From: Pseudomonas purpurea
GTDB taxonomy: Bacteria; Pseudomonadota; Gammaproteobacteria; Pseudomonadales; Pseudomonadaceae
Length of the DNA: 64,000 nucleotides
Assembly (NCBI RefSeq): GCF_039908635.1
Contig: NZ_CP150918.1
Location: 2,475,001-2,539,000 of the forward strand
Direction: 5' to 3'
The notes under the pieces are model-generated. The model made no database searches, was not told the DNA's origin, and saw only the letters and a list, made by a program, of their open reading frames with translations. The translations under genes and the position numbers were made by a program. Shown here one piece after another: positions 27,693 through 36,978 of this stretch (its first letter is position 1; every line of letters begins with the position of its first letter).

Positions 27693-28535
27693 TTGAGTCG
27701 ATTCGAATTTAAACAAGTGGACGTGTTCAGTCGCGTTCCGCTCAAGGGCAATCCGTTGGCCGTGGTGCTCGGCGCAGATGAGTTGAGCGCTGAACGCATG
27801 GCCGCGTTCGCGGCCTGGACCAACTTGAGTGAAACCACGTTCGTGCTGGCGCCGCGAGATCCGGAAGCCGATTACCGGGTTCGAATCTTCACCACCCTGG
27901 AGGAACTGCCGTTCGCCGGTCATCCGACCCTGGGCAGTTGTCATGCCTGGCTGGAGGCCGGTGGTATTCCCCGGGGTGAGGAGATCATTCAGGAGTGCGG
28001 TGTGGGCCTGGTGCGCATCCGTCGCCGGGGTGGCGAGCTGGCGTTCCTCGCGCCACCCTTGCTCAAGTCCGGTCCGGTGGACGCGTCGCTGGTGGAACGT
28101 GTGCGGCTGGGGTTGGGGCTTGAAGAAGGGGTCATCCTACGGGCGCAATGGGTCGATAACGGCGCTGGCTGGCTGGCGGTCATGCTCGCGGACCGGGCGC
28201 AGGTGCTGGCGTTGCAGCCCGATCACTCGCAAATGATGGGGCTGGCGGTTGGCGTGATCGCACCGTGGGATGCCGAGCGCGACGGCGATGCCGCGCAGTT
28301 CGAAGTGCGGGCGTTCATTTCTGGCGACGGCATGCCCGAAGACCCGGCCACCGGCAGCCTGAACGCCGGGGTTGCGCAATGGCTGTTGAGTGAAGGGCTG
28401 GCGCCTGCCTCTTATGTGGTGAGCCAGGGCCTGACCATGGGCCGCGCCGGACGCATCCAGGTCGAAAAAGTGGGCGATGAAATCTGGATCGGTGGCTCGA
28501 CGGTGACCTGCATCGAAGGCACCTTGAATCTGTGA
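27693..28535 (+). CDS. PhzF-family isomerase/epimerase
   Basis: 280 aa of the PhzF/DAP-epimerase fold. The first half has FKQVDVF, GNPLAVVL and LSETTFV with the catalytic Glu; FAGHPTLG and DPATGS are the two conserved glycine-rich loops at the active site. No other phz genes are near, so a role in phenazine synthesis is not supported; most lone homologues are of unknown function. Start: TTG 27693 with GGGAG 8 bases before; a second TTG at 27669 is possible. Confidence 0.85.
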   Translation: MSRFEFKQVDVFSRVPLKGNPLAVVLGADELSAERMAAFAAWTNLSETTFVLAPRDPEADYRVRIFTTLEELPFAGHPTLGSCHAWLEAGGIPRGEEIIQECGVGLVRIRRRGGELAFLAPPLLKSGPVDASLVERVRLGLGLEEGVILRAQWVDNGAGWLAVMLADRAQVLALQPDHSQMMGLAVGVIAPWDAERDGDAAQFEVRAFISGDGMPEDPATGSLNAGVAQWLLSEGLAPASYVVSQGLTMGRAGRIQVEKVGDEIWIGGSTVTCIEGTLNL

Positions 28536-28575
28536 AGGATGGCACGGGCTGAGCGTATCTGCCCGGGCCAACGGT

Positions 28576-29196
28576 TCAGCGATTACCCACCGCCAGTTTG
28601 ATGCCAAAACCGATCAGTGCGAGGCTCGCCACCCGTGACGCCAGTTTTCGGGCCAGCGGCAGGGTTTTCAAACGGTTGGCGGCGGCATTGCCGATCAGCA
28701 CCAGCGCGCCCTGGTAGAGGAGGCTGATGAGCGAGACGTGAACCATCATCGCCACCAGCGTTGCGCTTGATGAGTCCGCGTGCAGAAACAGCGGGAAAAA
28801 GGCCACGAAGAACAGGATGACTTTCGGGTTGGTCAGGCTCACGAACAGCGCGTTGCGAAAGTAGCGTCGCGCCGAGCGTTTCGGTTCCAGGGACGCATCG
28901 CCTCGGGTCGCGGACGACCGGAGCATTTGCACCCCCATCCAGCACAAATAGGCTGCGCCAAACCATTGCAGGACCTGAAACAGTACAGGGTTGGCATTCA
29001 TGATCGCGGCCAGGCCTGCGGCAGCGGCAATCATGTAGGTGGCATCCCCCAACAACGTACCGAAGACCGCCGCGAAGCCTGCGCCAACGCCGTTTCTGGC
29101 GGTGGCATTAAGGATGGCGAACGTGCCGGGGCCGGGCATCAACTGAAAGATCACAATCGCGGCGATAAAGCTGCCGTAGTTTTGAATGTCGAACAT
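28576..29196 (-). CDS. LysE/RhtB-family amino-acid exporter
   Basis: 206 aa with six hydrophobic segments. The N-terminal motif FQLMPGPGTFAILNATARNG is the LysE signature, and SLTNPKVILFFVAFFPLF is the second conserved segment. It exports small molecules such as amino acids across the inner membrane; the substrate is unknown. Divergent from hemB; the shared 255-bp region has a near-palindrome at 29325. Confidence 0.9.
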   Translation of the reverse strand: MFDIQNYGSFIAAIVIFQLMPGPGTFAILNATARNGVGAGFAAVFGTLLGDATYMIAAAAGLAAIMNANPVLFQVLQWFGAAYLCWMGVQMLRSSATRGDASLEPKRSARRYFRNALFVSLTNPKVILFFVAFFPLFLHADSSSATLVAMMVHVSLISLLYQGALVLIGNAAANRLKTLPLARKLASRVASLALIGFGIKLAVGNR

Positions 29197-29324
29197 GCGG
29201 GTTCACTCCTGATCCTTGGGGGCTCATCGCCGGTTGCGCCACGCGCGCCTTCCACGGCCAACCCTACAACGCGGCTTGAGGACCGGCAACTGTGCCAGGC
29301 ATCAGGCGCAAACAGGGTGTTCGA

Positions 29325-29345
29325 TTATTGCAGTCGCTGTAATAA
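29325..29345. promoter_or_regulatory. Near-palindromic operator candidate between lysE-like gene and hemB
   Basis: TTATTGCAG-TCG-CTGTAATAA: nine-base arms with one mismatch around a 3-bp centre, about 107 bp before hemB and 129 bp before the lysE-like gene. It has the size of an Lrp/AsnC- or GntR-type site, but no regulator gene is next to it. Confidence 0.4.
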
Positions 29346-29451
29346 ACTGTTCCACAACCTGCGTTTGTGTCGCTGTCGGCCAAGGGCATAAGCTTGCACC
29401 CTCTACGGCTTTCGTCTCGTCCATGCCTTTGGACTTTTTTCAGGAAAACCC

Positions 29452-30426
29452 ATGTCCAGCCAGTTCCCCGAAGCACGTCCACGCCGTCTGCGCCGCTCGC
29501 CTGCATTGCGCAGCCTGTTCCAGGAAACCGAGTTCAGCCTCAATGATCTGGTGTTGCCGATCTTCGTCGAAGAAGAAATCGACGACTTCGTGCCCATCAC
29601 CAGCATGCCTGGCGTGATGCGTATTCCGGAATCGAAACTGGCCGGTGAAATCGAGCGTTATGCCCGCGCCGGTATCAAGTCGGTGATGACCTTCGGCGTT
29701 TCCCATCACCTGGACGGCACGGGCAGTGACACCTGGAACGAGCGGGGGCTGGTCTCGCGCATGGCCGGGATCTGCAAGGATGCGGTGCCGGAGATGATCG
29801 TGATGTCCGACACCTGCTTTTGCGAATACACCGACCACGGCCACTGCGGCGTGTTTCACGGCGGCGAAGTCGACAACGACCAGACGCTGATCAACCTGGG
29901 CAAGCAAGCCGTTGCCGCTGCCCGTGCCGGGGCCGATGTGATTGCACCGTCGGCGGCCATGGACGGGCAAGTCCAGGCCATTCGCCGGGCGCTCGACGAG
30001 GCCGGTTTCACTCAGACGTCGATCGTGGCGTACTCGACCAAATTCGCCTCGGCGCTTTACGGTCCGTTCCGCGAAGCGGGCGGCAGCGCCCTCAAGGGTG
30101 ATCGCAAAAGCTACCAGATGAACCCGATGAACCGCCGCGAAGCCGTGCGCGAATCGTTGCTCGACGAGCAGGAGGGTGCCGACGCCTTGATGGTCAAACC
30201 GGCCGGTGCCTACCTGGACATCATTCGCGATATCCGCGAAGCCTCACGCTTGCCGCTGTCGGCGTATCAGGTCAGCGGTGAGTACGCGATGATCAAGTTT
30301 GCCGCCCAGGCTGGCGCCATCGACGAAGACCGCGTGGTGCGTGAAAGCCTGGGGGCGATCAAGCGCGCCGGAGCCGACCTGATCTTCACCTACTTCGCGA
30401 TGGACCTGGCCTTGAGCGGGATCTAA
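29452..30426 (+). CDS. hemB: Porphobilinogen synthase (delta-aminolevulinate dehydratase), zinc type
   Basis: 324 aa. Condenses two 5-aminolevulinate molecules to porphobilinogen in haem synthesis. The Schiff-base lysines are visible in YSTKFAS (K197) and MVKPAGAY (K249). The metal site reads [14 protein letters not shown] with C122, C124 and C132, the three zinc ligands of the E. coli enzyme. The well-studied P. aeruginosa HemB lacks these cysteines and uses Mg, so this is probably a second HemB of the zinc class. ATG 29452 follows CAGGAAAA. Alone in its transcript, convergent with the monooxygenase. Confidence 0.95.
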   Translation: MSSQFPEARPRRLRRSPALRSLFQETEFSLNDLVLPIFVEEEIDDFVPITSMPGVMRIPESKLAGEIERYARAGIKSVMTFGVSHHLDGTGSDTWNERGLVSRMAGICKDAVPEMIVMSDTCFCEYTDHGHCGVFHGGEVDNDQTLINLGKQAVAAARAGADVIAPSAAMDGQVQAIRRALDEAGFTQTSIVAYSTKFASALYGPFREAGGSALKGDRKSYQMNPMNRREAVRESLLDEQEGADALMVKPAGAYLDIIRDIREASRLPLSAYQVSGEYAMIKFAAQAGAIDEDRVVRESLGAIKRAGADLIFTYFAMDLALSGI

Positions 30427-30440
30427 ACGCCTGTGCAGGT

Positions 30441-31970
30441 TCAACTGAAGTCCAGTGTCATCCGGCGATCCTTGAAGTAGCGCTCGATGACTTTCGGGTC
30501 TGCCGACAGGTCCGCCAGCGCCACGTAAGTGTCGGGCCTGAGCAGGTAGAACCCGTTGCGCGCCAGCCCGGCCGCTTCAAAGGCCGGGTCCCAGTCGAAC
30601 ACGTGCAAGGCCAGACCCTGTTCGGCGCACCAGCGGCGCATTTCGTCGCTGGTGTCGCCGTACACCTGCACCTGCCAATTCATGCTCGACAGTGTGTCGA
30701 AGTTGTCCACGCCAGGCGCTTGCGCCCAAGGCAGCCGGTCTCCGCCATGGACATGCCCCTCATTGCCCGCGCTCAGGGCTGATCCCCGGTAGTTCAAGGT
30801 GATTTGCGACACGGTGCGAAAGAGAAATTCGCGGGCCGGTTCCAGTGCGGCAATTTTCGGGATCAGCAACGGCGCGAGACGCGTGCGCAGCAAATCGGCC
30901 ATCTGGCCTTCGGCGGTGACGAAGCTGAAGACCCGGTCGGTGGTCGCCACCAGCCGTCGGGCGAAACCGATGCGTTCTGCTTCATAGGTGTCGAGCAAGT
31001 CGTCCGAGGCCTTGCCGGCCAGGACGGCGGCCAGTTTCCAGGCCAGGTTGATCGCGTCGCCGATTCCGGTGTTCATGCCTTGGCCACCGGCAGGGCTGTG
31101 GACATGGGCCGCATCGCCGAGCACAAATACTCGACCACGCCGAAAATGTTCCGCCACGCGGTGATGAACCCGGTAAGTCGAAAACCAGTTCACCTGATGG
31201 ACCTGCACCTTGAGGTGGTCGATGGCGCGGCGGCTGACGTCCTCGAACTGCAACGACTCCAGGTGCTCGGTGCGTTCGTCGCGCACAGTGCCGATCAGGC
31301 GGGCATGGCCTTCACCGGCCAACGGGAACACCGCGAGAAAGTCTGCTTCATCAAGGTCCGCGTGCAGTTCGCCGTTGATCGCCGGGCCCGAGGCGTTCAC
31401 ATCGGCCACATAGAACACTTGTTGGTAAGTGCCTCCAGGGAAATCCAGCCTCAAGGTTTTGCGCACAATGGAACGCGCGCCATCGCAACCGGCGAGGTAG
31501 CTGGCCTTGCAGGTTTCGTCCCGGCCTTGCGCGTTGCGCAGGTGGGCGGTGATGCCGTTGTCATGTTCGTAGAACAACGTTAATTCTGTGGTGCGCTCCA
31601 CGGCGACGCCGAACTGCTCAAGCCGCTCGATCAGCAGTTGCTCATGTTGGTCCTGCGGGAATATTTCGAGGAAAGAGTAGGGCGTCAGGCCCTTGCCGAT
31701 CTGTTCGAAGGACAGGCGCGCCGCCGGGGCACCTTTGACCCACAGATTGACTGCCGGCACTTTGTGGCCGTTTTGCACCACCGTCTGGCTGAGGTCCAGT
31801 TGCCGATACAGCTCCAGGGTTCGCGCCTGGACGGCCAGCGCCCGGGACGTGGTACCGGGCGCGGCGGTCTTGTCGACGATGCGCACCTTGACCCCAAACT
31901 TGCTCAGCCACAGCGCCAATACCAGGCCGGTCGGGCCGGCGCCCACGATCAGCACATCGCAGTGGTTCAT
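30441..31970 (-). CDS. FAD-dependent monooxygenase (PheA/TfdB/UbiH-like)
   Basis: 509 aa. The dinucleotide-binding motif GAGPTGLVLALWLSKFG opens the protein, the middle DG motif is AGCDGARSIVRKTL, and the second FAD motif GDAAHVHSPAGGQGMNTGI sits near residue 290. This is the order in class A aromatic hydroxylases (FAD_binding_3). The C-terminal about 120 residues form a thioredoxin-like domain as in phenol hydroxylases. The substrate is unknown, and no aromatic-degradation genes are adjacent. Convergent with hemB, 14 bp apart. Confidence 0.9.
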   Translation of the reverse strand: MNHCDVLIVGAGPTGLVLALWLSKFGVKVRIVDKTAAPGTTSRALAVQARTLELYRQLDLSQTVVQNGHKVPAVNLWVKGAPAARLSFEQIGKGLTPYSFLEIFPQDQHEQLLIERLEQFGVAVERTTELTLFYEHDNGITAHLRNAQGRDETCKASYLAGCDGARSIVRKTLRLDFPGGTYQQVFYVADVNASGPAINGELHADLDEADFLAVFPLAGEGHARLIGTVRDERTEHLESLQFEDVSRRAIDHLKVQVHQVNWFSTYRVHHRVAEHFRRGRVFVLGDAAHVHSPAGGQGMNTGIGDAINLAWKLAAVLAGKASDDLLDTYEAERIGFARRLVATTDRVFSFVTAEGQMADLLRTRLAPLLIPKIAALEPAREFLFRTVSQITLNYRGSALSAGNEGHVHGGDRLPWAQAPGVDNFDTLSSMNWQVQVYGDTSDEMRRWCAEQGLALHVFDWDPAFEAAGLARNGFYLLRPDTYVALADLSADPKVIERYFKDRRMTLDFS

Positions 31971-32154
31971 GGCGCGTTCCTCTTTCAGGCGTGCACCCAG
32001 TGCGCGCGCTGTTCTATTGATTGAAGGACATCGGCGCCGGCTTTTCCAGCGTCCTGCCCGAGCGCGTTGAACAGCCTGGCGTCAGCACGGTCGATATCCG
32101 CGGCGACCCGCCTCGGGGTATCGTCTGGCCAGCGTGGGGAGCGAGCGAGGGAAC

Positions 32155-33252
32155 ATGCGCACACATCGAATGATCATGGCGTTCGCGGCGCTGCTGGCGC
32201 TGGCCGGTTGCGGGACGCAGCGTGGCCGCGAGGCGCCCGAGGTTAACCCGGCACAGGTCAAGGCTCAGATTGTCCGGCTGTTGCCGGCCAAAACGACTGA
32301 CCGCGAAGGCTGGGCGAACGACATCTACACCGCGTTTGCCACACAAGGGCTTGTCGCCAATACCCGGAACCTGTGTGCGGTGCTGGCGGTGACCGAACAG
32401 GAGTCGACGTTCCAGGCCGACCCATCCGTGCCGGGGCTGGGCAAGATCGCCCGCGATGAAATCGATCGGCGCGCTGCCAGGGTGTACATCCCCAGTGTGC
32501 TGGTGAGCGGCGCGTTGCAGGTGCGATCTTCCAGCGGTAAAAGCTACAGCGACCGACTGAAGGCGGCGCGCAGTGAGAAAGAACTCAGCGCCATCTTCGA
32601 TGACTTCATCGACCGGGTGCCGATGGGCCAGACATTGTTCGGTGGTTTCAACCCGGTGCATACCGGCGGGCCGATGCAGGTCAGCATCGCCTTCGCCGAG
32701 AAGCACGCGCGCGGTTATCCCTATCCGGTGGACGGCACGATCCGGAACGAAGTGTTCAGCCGGCGCGGGGGGATGTATTTCGGTATCGCCCACCTGCTGG
32801 GGTATCCGGTGAGTTACACCCAGCCGCTGTACCGTTTTGCTGACTTCAACGCCGGTTGGTACGCCAGCCGCAATGCGGCGTTCCAGAATGCGCTCAGTCG
32901 TGCATCGGGCCGCCCCTTGGCGCTGGACGGCGACCTGATCCGCTACGACTCGATCATGCCCGGCACCACGGAGTTGGCGGTGCGTACGCTGGGGCAGTCA
33001 CTGGGCATGCGCAATACGACCATTCGGGACCAGTTGGCGTTGGGCAATAGCCTTGAGTTCGAAAACAGCACGCTCTACCAGCGAGTGTTCGAACTGGCCG
33101 AAAAGAAACAGGGCAAAGCGCTGCCCCGTGCGGTCCTGCCGGGAATCGTGCTGCAAAGTCCGAAAATTACCCGTCAGCTCACCACAGCCTGGTTCGCCAA
33201 ACGGGTCGATGAACGTTATCAGCGCTGCCTGACGCGGGCGTCAGGCAGCTGA
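32155..33252 (+). CDS. DUF1615 lipoprotein
   Basis: 365 aa. The N-terminus is a lipoprotein signal with lipobox LALAGC. The body matches DUF1615 as I remember it: CAVLAVTEQESTFQADP, HTGGPMQVSIAFAE, RRGGMYFGIAHLLGY, RFADFNAGWYASRNAAFQ. The TEQESTFQ near residue 85 resembles the catalytic Glu region of lysozyme-like transglycosylases, which suggests but does not prove a peptidoglycan role. ATG 32155 follows GAGGGA. Divergent from the monooxygenase gene. Confidence 0.8.
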   Translation: MRTHRMIMAFAALLALAGCGTQRGREAPEVNPAQVKAQIVRLLPAKTTDREGWANDIYTAFATQGLVANTRNLCAVLAVTEQESTFQADPSVPGLGKIARDEIDRRAARVYIPSVLVSGALQVRSSSGKSYSDRLKAARSEKELSAIFDDFIDRVPMGQTLFGGFNPVHTGGPMQVSIAFAEKHARGYPYPVDGTIRNEVFSRRGGMYFGIAHLLGYPVSYTQPLYRFADFNAGWYASRNAAFQNALSRASGRPLALDGDLIRYDSIMPGTTELAVRTLGQSLGMRNTTIRDQLALGNSLEFENSTLYQRVFELAEKKQGKALPRAVLPGIVLQSPKITRQLTTAWFAKRVDERYQRCLTRASGS

Positions 33253-33255
33253 GGC

Positions 33256-33840
33256 TCAGGCAGCCGTGGGCCGTTCCCGTTCCACGTGTTGGATGTAGTG
33301 CTCGGGTGTGCTGCCGTTGAGGGGTTTGATCATCATGATCAGGGTATTGAGGCGCTTGCCCATTTCGACGCTGTCGCGGCGCCGGATCTCCGAAAAGCCC
33401 TGGCGCTGCCAGAAGCGTTCGGCGGGCACGTTGCCGTGGACCACCGCCAGGCGCAGCCACTGCGCACCGTTGGCCAGCGTCCAGTCCTGAAGATCCTGAT
33501 AAAACGCCTGAGCGTCGCCGGTCCCGTGACGTCCGGGCGCCACCATGAACAGGCCGAGCTGCCAGACAGCAGGCTCCATCAGGTCGCTGACCAGTTGCGC
33601 AACAGCCACCAACACGCCATCGCAGTCCTCAAACCCCAGCGTCCACTTCTGACTGAAGGTAAAACCGGGCGGCAGTTCGTGGAGCAACTCGTTGCGGGCC
33701 TCATCCGGTGTGGCGGGCTCTCCATGAATCGTCAGGAAATACCCGGGGCTTTCGTCGAAGAAACGCTGCAGGCGTACTTCGTCGTCGCTGCCCAGTTCAA
33801 CAACGCGAACATTGGGGCGCGAAGATAACGGTAGGTTCAT
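33256..33840 (-). CDS. GNAT-family N-acetyltransferase
   Basis: 194 aa. The acetyl-CoA binding region reads LGLFMVAPGRHGTGDAQAFY, followed by WLRLAVVHGNVPAERFWQRQGF, the typical GNAT motifs A and B. Start: ATG 33840 with GGAG; the frame opens at 33879, overlapping the DUF4349 gene. Last gene in the leftward run after pqiABC and DUF4349. Substrate unknown. Confidence 0.85.
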   Translation of the reverse strand: MNLPLSSRPNVRVVELGSDDEVRLQRFFDESPGYFLTIHGEPATPDEARNELLHELPPGFTFSQKWTLGFEDCDGVLVAVAQLVSDLMEPAVWQLGLFMVAPGRHGTGDAQAFYQDLQDWTLANGAQWLRLAVVHGNVPAERFWQRQGFSEIRRRDSVEMGKRLNTLIMMIKPLNGSTPEHYIQHVERERPTAA

Positions 33841-33871
33841 GTCAACGTCTCCATGACAAACAGGGTCGGCC

Positions 33872-34669
33872 TCAGGCACGCCGACGGATGAACTTGCGCC
33901 ACAGCCAGACCCACAGCATCACCAGCGGGAACGTCAGGACGATGAACGGGAATGCGTAGCTGAATTTTTCCAGGGCATCGACCACGCCTGAGGTGAAGTT
34001 ATCCAGCATGTTGCTGAAGGCCCTGCCCAGTTGCGAGGAACGGTTGCTGCTGCCCGTCGGTGCGAAATTCAGGGTCACCCGGTTGGTGTCCAGACGCATC
34101 TGCTGGCCCGCCGCGACCTGAGCCAGGGCCTGCAAGTCGTTTTCGATACCGGCCTGCTCCTTGCTCAAGGCAATCAGGTCACCGACGCTGATGTCGGTGC
34201 GTGTCGCCAGTGTGTCGAGGCGTTGTTGCTGCGCCTTCAGGCGTTCGGTGCGCCGACGCACGTCGTCCACGGCATCGGCCAGGTCTTCGGCGCTGGTCAC
34301 CCGTTGGCCCAGTTCACCGCCTTCGGCGGCCATCGACACCAGTGGTTCAACGCCACTTGGGGCAATGCGCACGGTGATTTCGGCACGGTTCGCGCGTTGT
34401 TCGATGCGCAGCACGTTACACGTACCGAACCGCGCACTTTCGCAGGCTTCGCGAGTGGCGGTCAGGCGCGGTTCGATCAACGCCTGGGGCAGTTTCAGGT
34501 CCAGTTCGTGTTCATAGGCCAGTTGTGCGCCGCCGGTGCTTTTTACACCGTTGACGGTCACCGCAGAGGAAGGATGATTACCGGGCGAGCAGGCGCTCAA
34601 GGCCATGCCGGCCAGCAGAATCAATACGCTGGCGCGTAGTGGTGTGGGGTTGCCATCCTGTTGGCGCAT
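33872..34669 (-). CDS. DUF4349 lipoprotein
   Basis: 265 aa. Lipobox LSAC near residue 26; a long central coiled coil (about residues 125-175, RRRTERLKAQQQRLDTLATRT) and one membrane span near the C-terminus ending in RKFIRRRA. This lipoprotein/coiled coil/TM order is typical for DUF4349. It lies 84 bp downstream of pqiC on the same strand with its own AAGGAA site. An envelope role is likely by structure and context; function not established. Confidence 0.8.
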   Translation of the reverse strand: MRQQDGNPTPLRASVLILLAGMALSACSPGNHPSSAVTVNGVKSTGGAQLAYEHELDLKLPQALIEPRLTATREACESARFGTCNVLRIEQRANRAEITVRIAPSGVEPLVSMAAEGGELGQRVTSAEDLADAVDDVRRRTERLKAQQQRLDTLATRTDISVGDLIALSKEQAGIENDLQALAQVAAGQQMRLDTNRVTLNFAPTGSSNRSSQLGRAFSNMLDNFTSGVVDALEKFSYAFPFIVLTFPLVMLWVWLWRKFIRRRA

Positions 34670-34753
34670 CAGGGTTCCTTAACAATCGTCGATAGGTGCC
34701 GGTCGGGCCGGGGGCGGAACTGTATCGGGATTGGTCATCAAAAATCCAGTCGT

Positions 34754-35305
34754 TCAGGTGGACGGGCACGTGCTGCGGTGGCTGGTGGCTGCCTGGAGGA
34801 TCAGCGCCGCGAGTTGTTTGAGGTTGTGCTGATGGGCCGCGACCAGATCGTCAAGGGTTGCCCCGGACGGCGTTTGCAGGGTGCTGCGGCAGGTCAGCGA
34901 GGTGGCGTTATCGCTGCGGCGCAGGCGCCATTGGGTGTCCAGCAGCGCGTACTGGCCGGGGACCGTGTCGAAGCGCTGCACGTCCACCCGCAACAGGACT
35001 TTTGCGCCGGAGGAGGTGCTGGCCAACTGATCGACCAGCGCGCTGCGCAGTTCTTCGCCGAGGCTGGCGCCCCACCATTGGGTTTCGAGGATGGCCAGGC
35101 CGCTGTTGCCCTGGCGCACCACGATCTGCGGCCGGTCGACCTGCGGCGGTACGCTGACGCTTTCAATCTGGATCTGGACGCCGTCGTTGCGCGCCGTGCC
35201 GCCCGGTTGTACCGGGGTCAGGGTGTGGTACTGAATCGGGTCGCTGCGGCAAGCGCCCAGCAGCAACAGTAAACCGATCACGGGGATTTTCAGCGACAAA
35301 GCCAT
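34754..35305 (-). CDS. pqiC: PqiC outer-membrane lipoprotein (ABC-type, DUF330)
   Basis: 183 aa with lipobox LLGAC at residues 15-19. The body RPQIVVRQGNSGLAILETQWWG...LVDQL and DVQRFDTVPG is the DUF330/PqiC pattern. PqiC anchors the PqiB MCE tube at the outer membrane in the intermembrane lipid-transport system. Start: ATG 35305 after AGGAG; the GTG at 35326 overlaps the pqiB stop. Confidence 0.88.
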   Translation of the reverse strand: MALSLKIPVIGLLLLLGACRSDPIQYHTLTPVQPGGTARNDGVQIQIESVSVPPQVDRPQIVVRQGNSGLAILETQWWGASLGEELRSALVDQLASTSSGAKVLLRVDVQRFDTVPGQYALLDTQWRLRRSDNATSLTCRSTLQTPSGATLDDLVAAHQHNLKQLAALILQAATSHRSTCPST

Positions 35306-35322
35306 GGCACGATCTCCTGTGA

Positions 35323-36978
35323 TCAATTGCGCGCAGACGGTTGCAGGTCCTGCGCGGACGCGTCTTTGGGACGGCCGCGCAGCAGCGATTCGGGGTGCCG
35401 GCTCAGGTAGTCGGACAGTTCACGCAATGAGCGCGACATGCGGCCGAGTTCGTCCAGGGTCTTGGTCAGTTGTTCACGTTGCGGCGAGTCTTCGGCGAGG
35501 GTCGAGCTGGCCGATTGCAGGGTCTTGCTTACGTCCTGCAAGGTGGTTTGTACACCGGGCAGGGTCTGGGCGTTGAACTGCTTCAGGCCTTTGCGCATTT
35601 CCGTGAGGTTGCCGTCGAGGTTGTTGGCGATGCGCTCGATGGGCAGTTTGTTGAGTTTGTCGACCATGGCCTGGAACTGCTCTTGCAGCTGCTCAAGGCT
35701 GGCCGGGAGGGTCGGTATGCTCATGGGGCGTGCTGTGGGGTCAAAGGCCACTTTTTCAGCTTTCGGGAAGAAATCCAGGGCGATGTACAACTGGCCCGTC
35801 AGCAGGTTGCCGTTGCGAGCCTGGGCGCGCAGACCGTTACCCACAAAGGTGGACATCAGGCGGCCGATGGCCTGTTCGTCATCGGGATTGTGTTCCAGCA
35901 CCTTGAGCATCTTGGTGTGAGCCCGGCCCAGGCGTTGCGGGTAAATCACGATGCCCACGTTGACCGGAAAGCTGCGCCGCTGTTCATCGAAATCCAGGTT
36001 CACCGCGACCACTTTGCCGATTTCCACGCCGAGGAATTCGACGGGTGCGTCGACCTTGAGCCCGCGCAATGCCTGATCGAAGCGCAGTGTCAGGAACTGT
36101 GCCTTGCCGTTTGGCGGGGCGAGGGCACTTTGCTGGTCGACGAACAGGTCAAAGGCCTTGTCTTCGACAGCGGACTGATCGTTGGGGTTGTAGTCCGGCG
36201 CCCGGAAGGCAATGCCCCCGAGCAGCAAGGCCGAGAGTGATTCGGTTCGCACCGAGACACCGTTGGCGCCCACGTCGAAATCGATGCCGCTGGCGTTCCA
36301 GAAACGGGTGTTATCGGTCACGAAGGTGTCGTTGGGCGCGTGCACGAAGATTTCGATGTTCACCCCTTTGCCGTCGGCATCCAGGGCATAGGACACCACT
36401 TGGCCTACCGGGATCTTGCGGTAGTAGACCGGCGAGCCGATGTCCAGCGAACCAAGGTCCTGGGTATGCAGGGTGAAACGCTTGCCCGGTTCGCCGTAGG
36501 TGATCGCCGGGGGCACTTCCAGCCCGATGAAGGTCTTGGCGCGACCATCGTCTTGCCCGGCGTCGGCACCGATGAAGTCGCCGGACAGCAGCGTGTCGAT
36601 GCCGGACACGCCACCTGCGCCGATCCGCGGCCGCACGACCCAGAATTTAGAGTCCCTGCGGGTGAAGGATTCCGCCTGCTTGGCAAGTTTTATCGTGGCG
36701 TTGACGCTTTTCTGATCGCCGCTCAGCTCCACGTCGGAGACTTGCCCGATCACCACGTTGCGGTATTTCACCTCGGTTTTGTTGGCCGTCAGGCCCTGGC
36801 CGGTCTTGAAGTTGATGGTGATGATCGGGCCTTGTTGCAGCCAGTTGTGCACCACCAGCGATACCCCCACCAGCACCGCGACGATCGGCACCACCCACAC
36901 CAGCGAAATGCTCCAGCGACGGGTCTTGATGGCGGCCTGGCCGGGCAATGGTTGCCCCTCAGTGGCGTGCGACTTCAT
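35323..36978 (-). CDS. pqiB: PqiB, MCE-domain intermembrane transport protein
   Basis: 551 aa. A cytoplasmic N-tail and one membrane span (about 25-48: LVWVVPIVAVLVGVSLVVHN) are followed by three MCE/MlaD domains, seen in GQGLTANKTEVKYRNVVIGQV, KRFTLHTQDLGSLDIGSPVYYR and ALRGLKVDAPVEFLGVEIGKV. A long C-terminal helix (430-520) would form the needle-like channel, as in E. coli PqiB. Its start overlaps the end of pqiA2 by 20 bp. Operon order A1-A2-B-C is that of Pseudomonas pqi loci. Confidence 0.95.
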   Translation of the reverse strand: MKSHATEGQPLPGQAAIKTRRWSISLVWVVPIVAVLVGVSLVVHNWLQQGPIITINFKTGQGLTANKTEVKYRNVVIGQVSDVELSGDQKSVNATIKLAKQAESFTRRDSKFWVVRPRIGAGGVSGIDTLLSGDFIGADAGQDDGRAKTFIGLEVPPAITYGEPGKRFTLHTQDLGSLDIGSPVYYRKIPVGQVVSYALDADGKGVNIEIFVHAPNDTFVTDNTRFWNASGIDFDVGANGVSVRTESLSALLLGGIAFRAPDYNPNDQSAVEDKAFDLFVDQQSALAPPNGKAQFLTLRFDQALRGLKVDAPVEFLGVEIGKVVAVNLDFDEQRRSFPVNVGIVIYPQRLGRAHTKMLKVLEHNPDDEQAIGRLMSTFVGNGLRAQARNGNLLTGQLYIALDFFPKAEKVAFDPTARPMSIPTLPASLEQLQEQFQAMVDKLNKLPIERIANNLDGNLTEMRKGLKQFNAQTLPGVQTTLQDVSKTLQSASSTLAEDSPQREQLTKTLDELGRMSRSLRELSDYLSRHPESLLRGRPKDASAQDLQPSARN

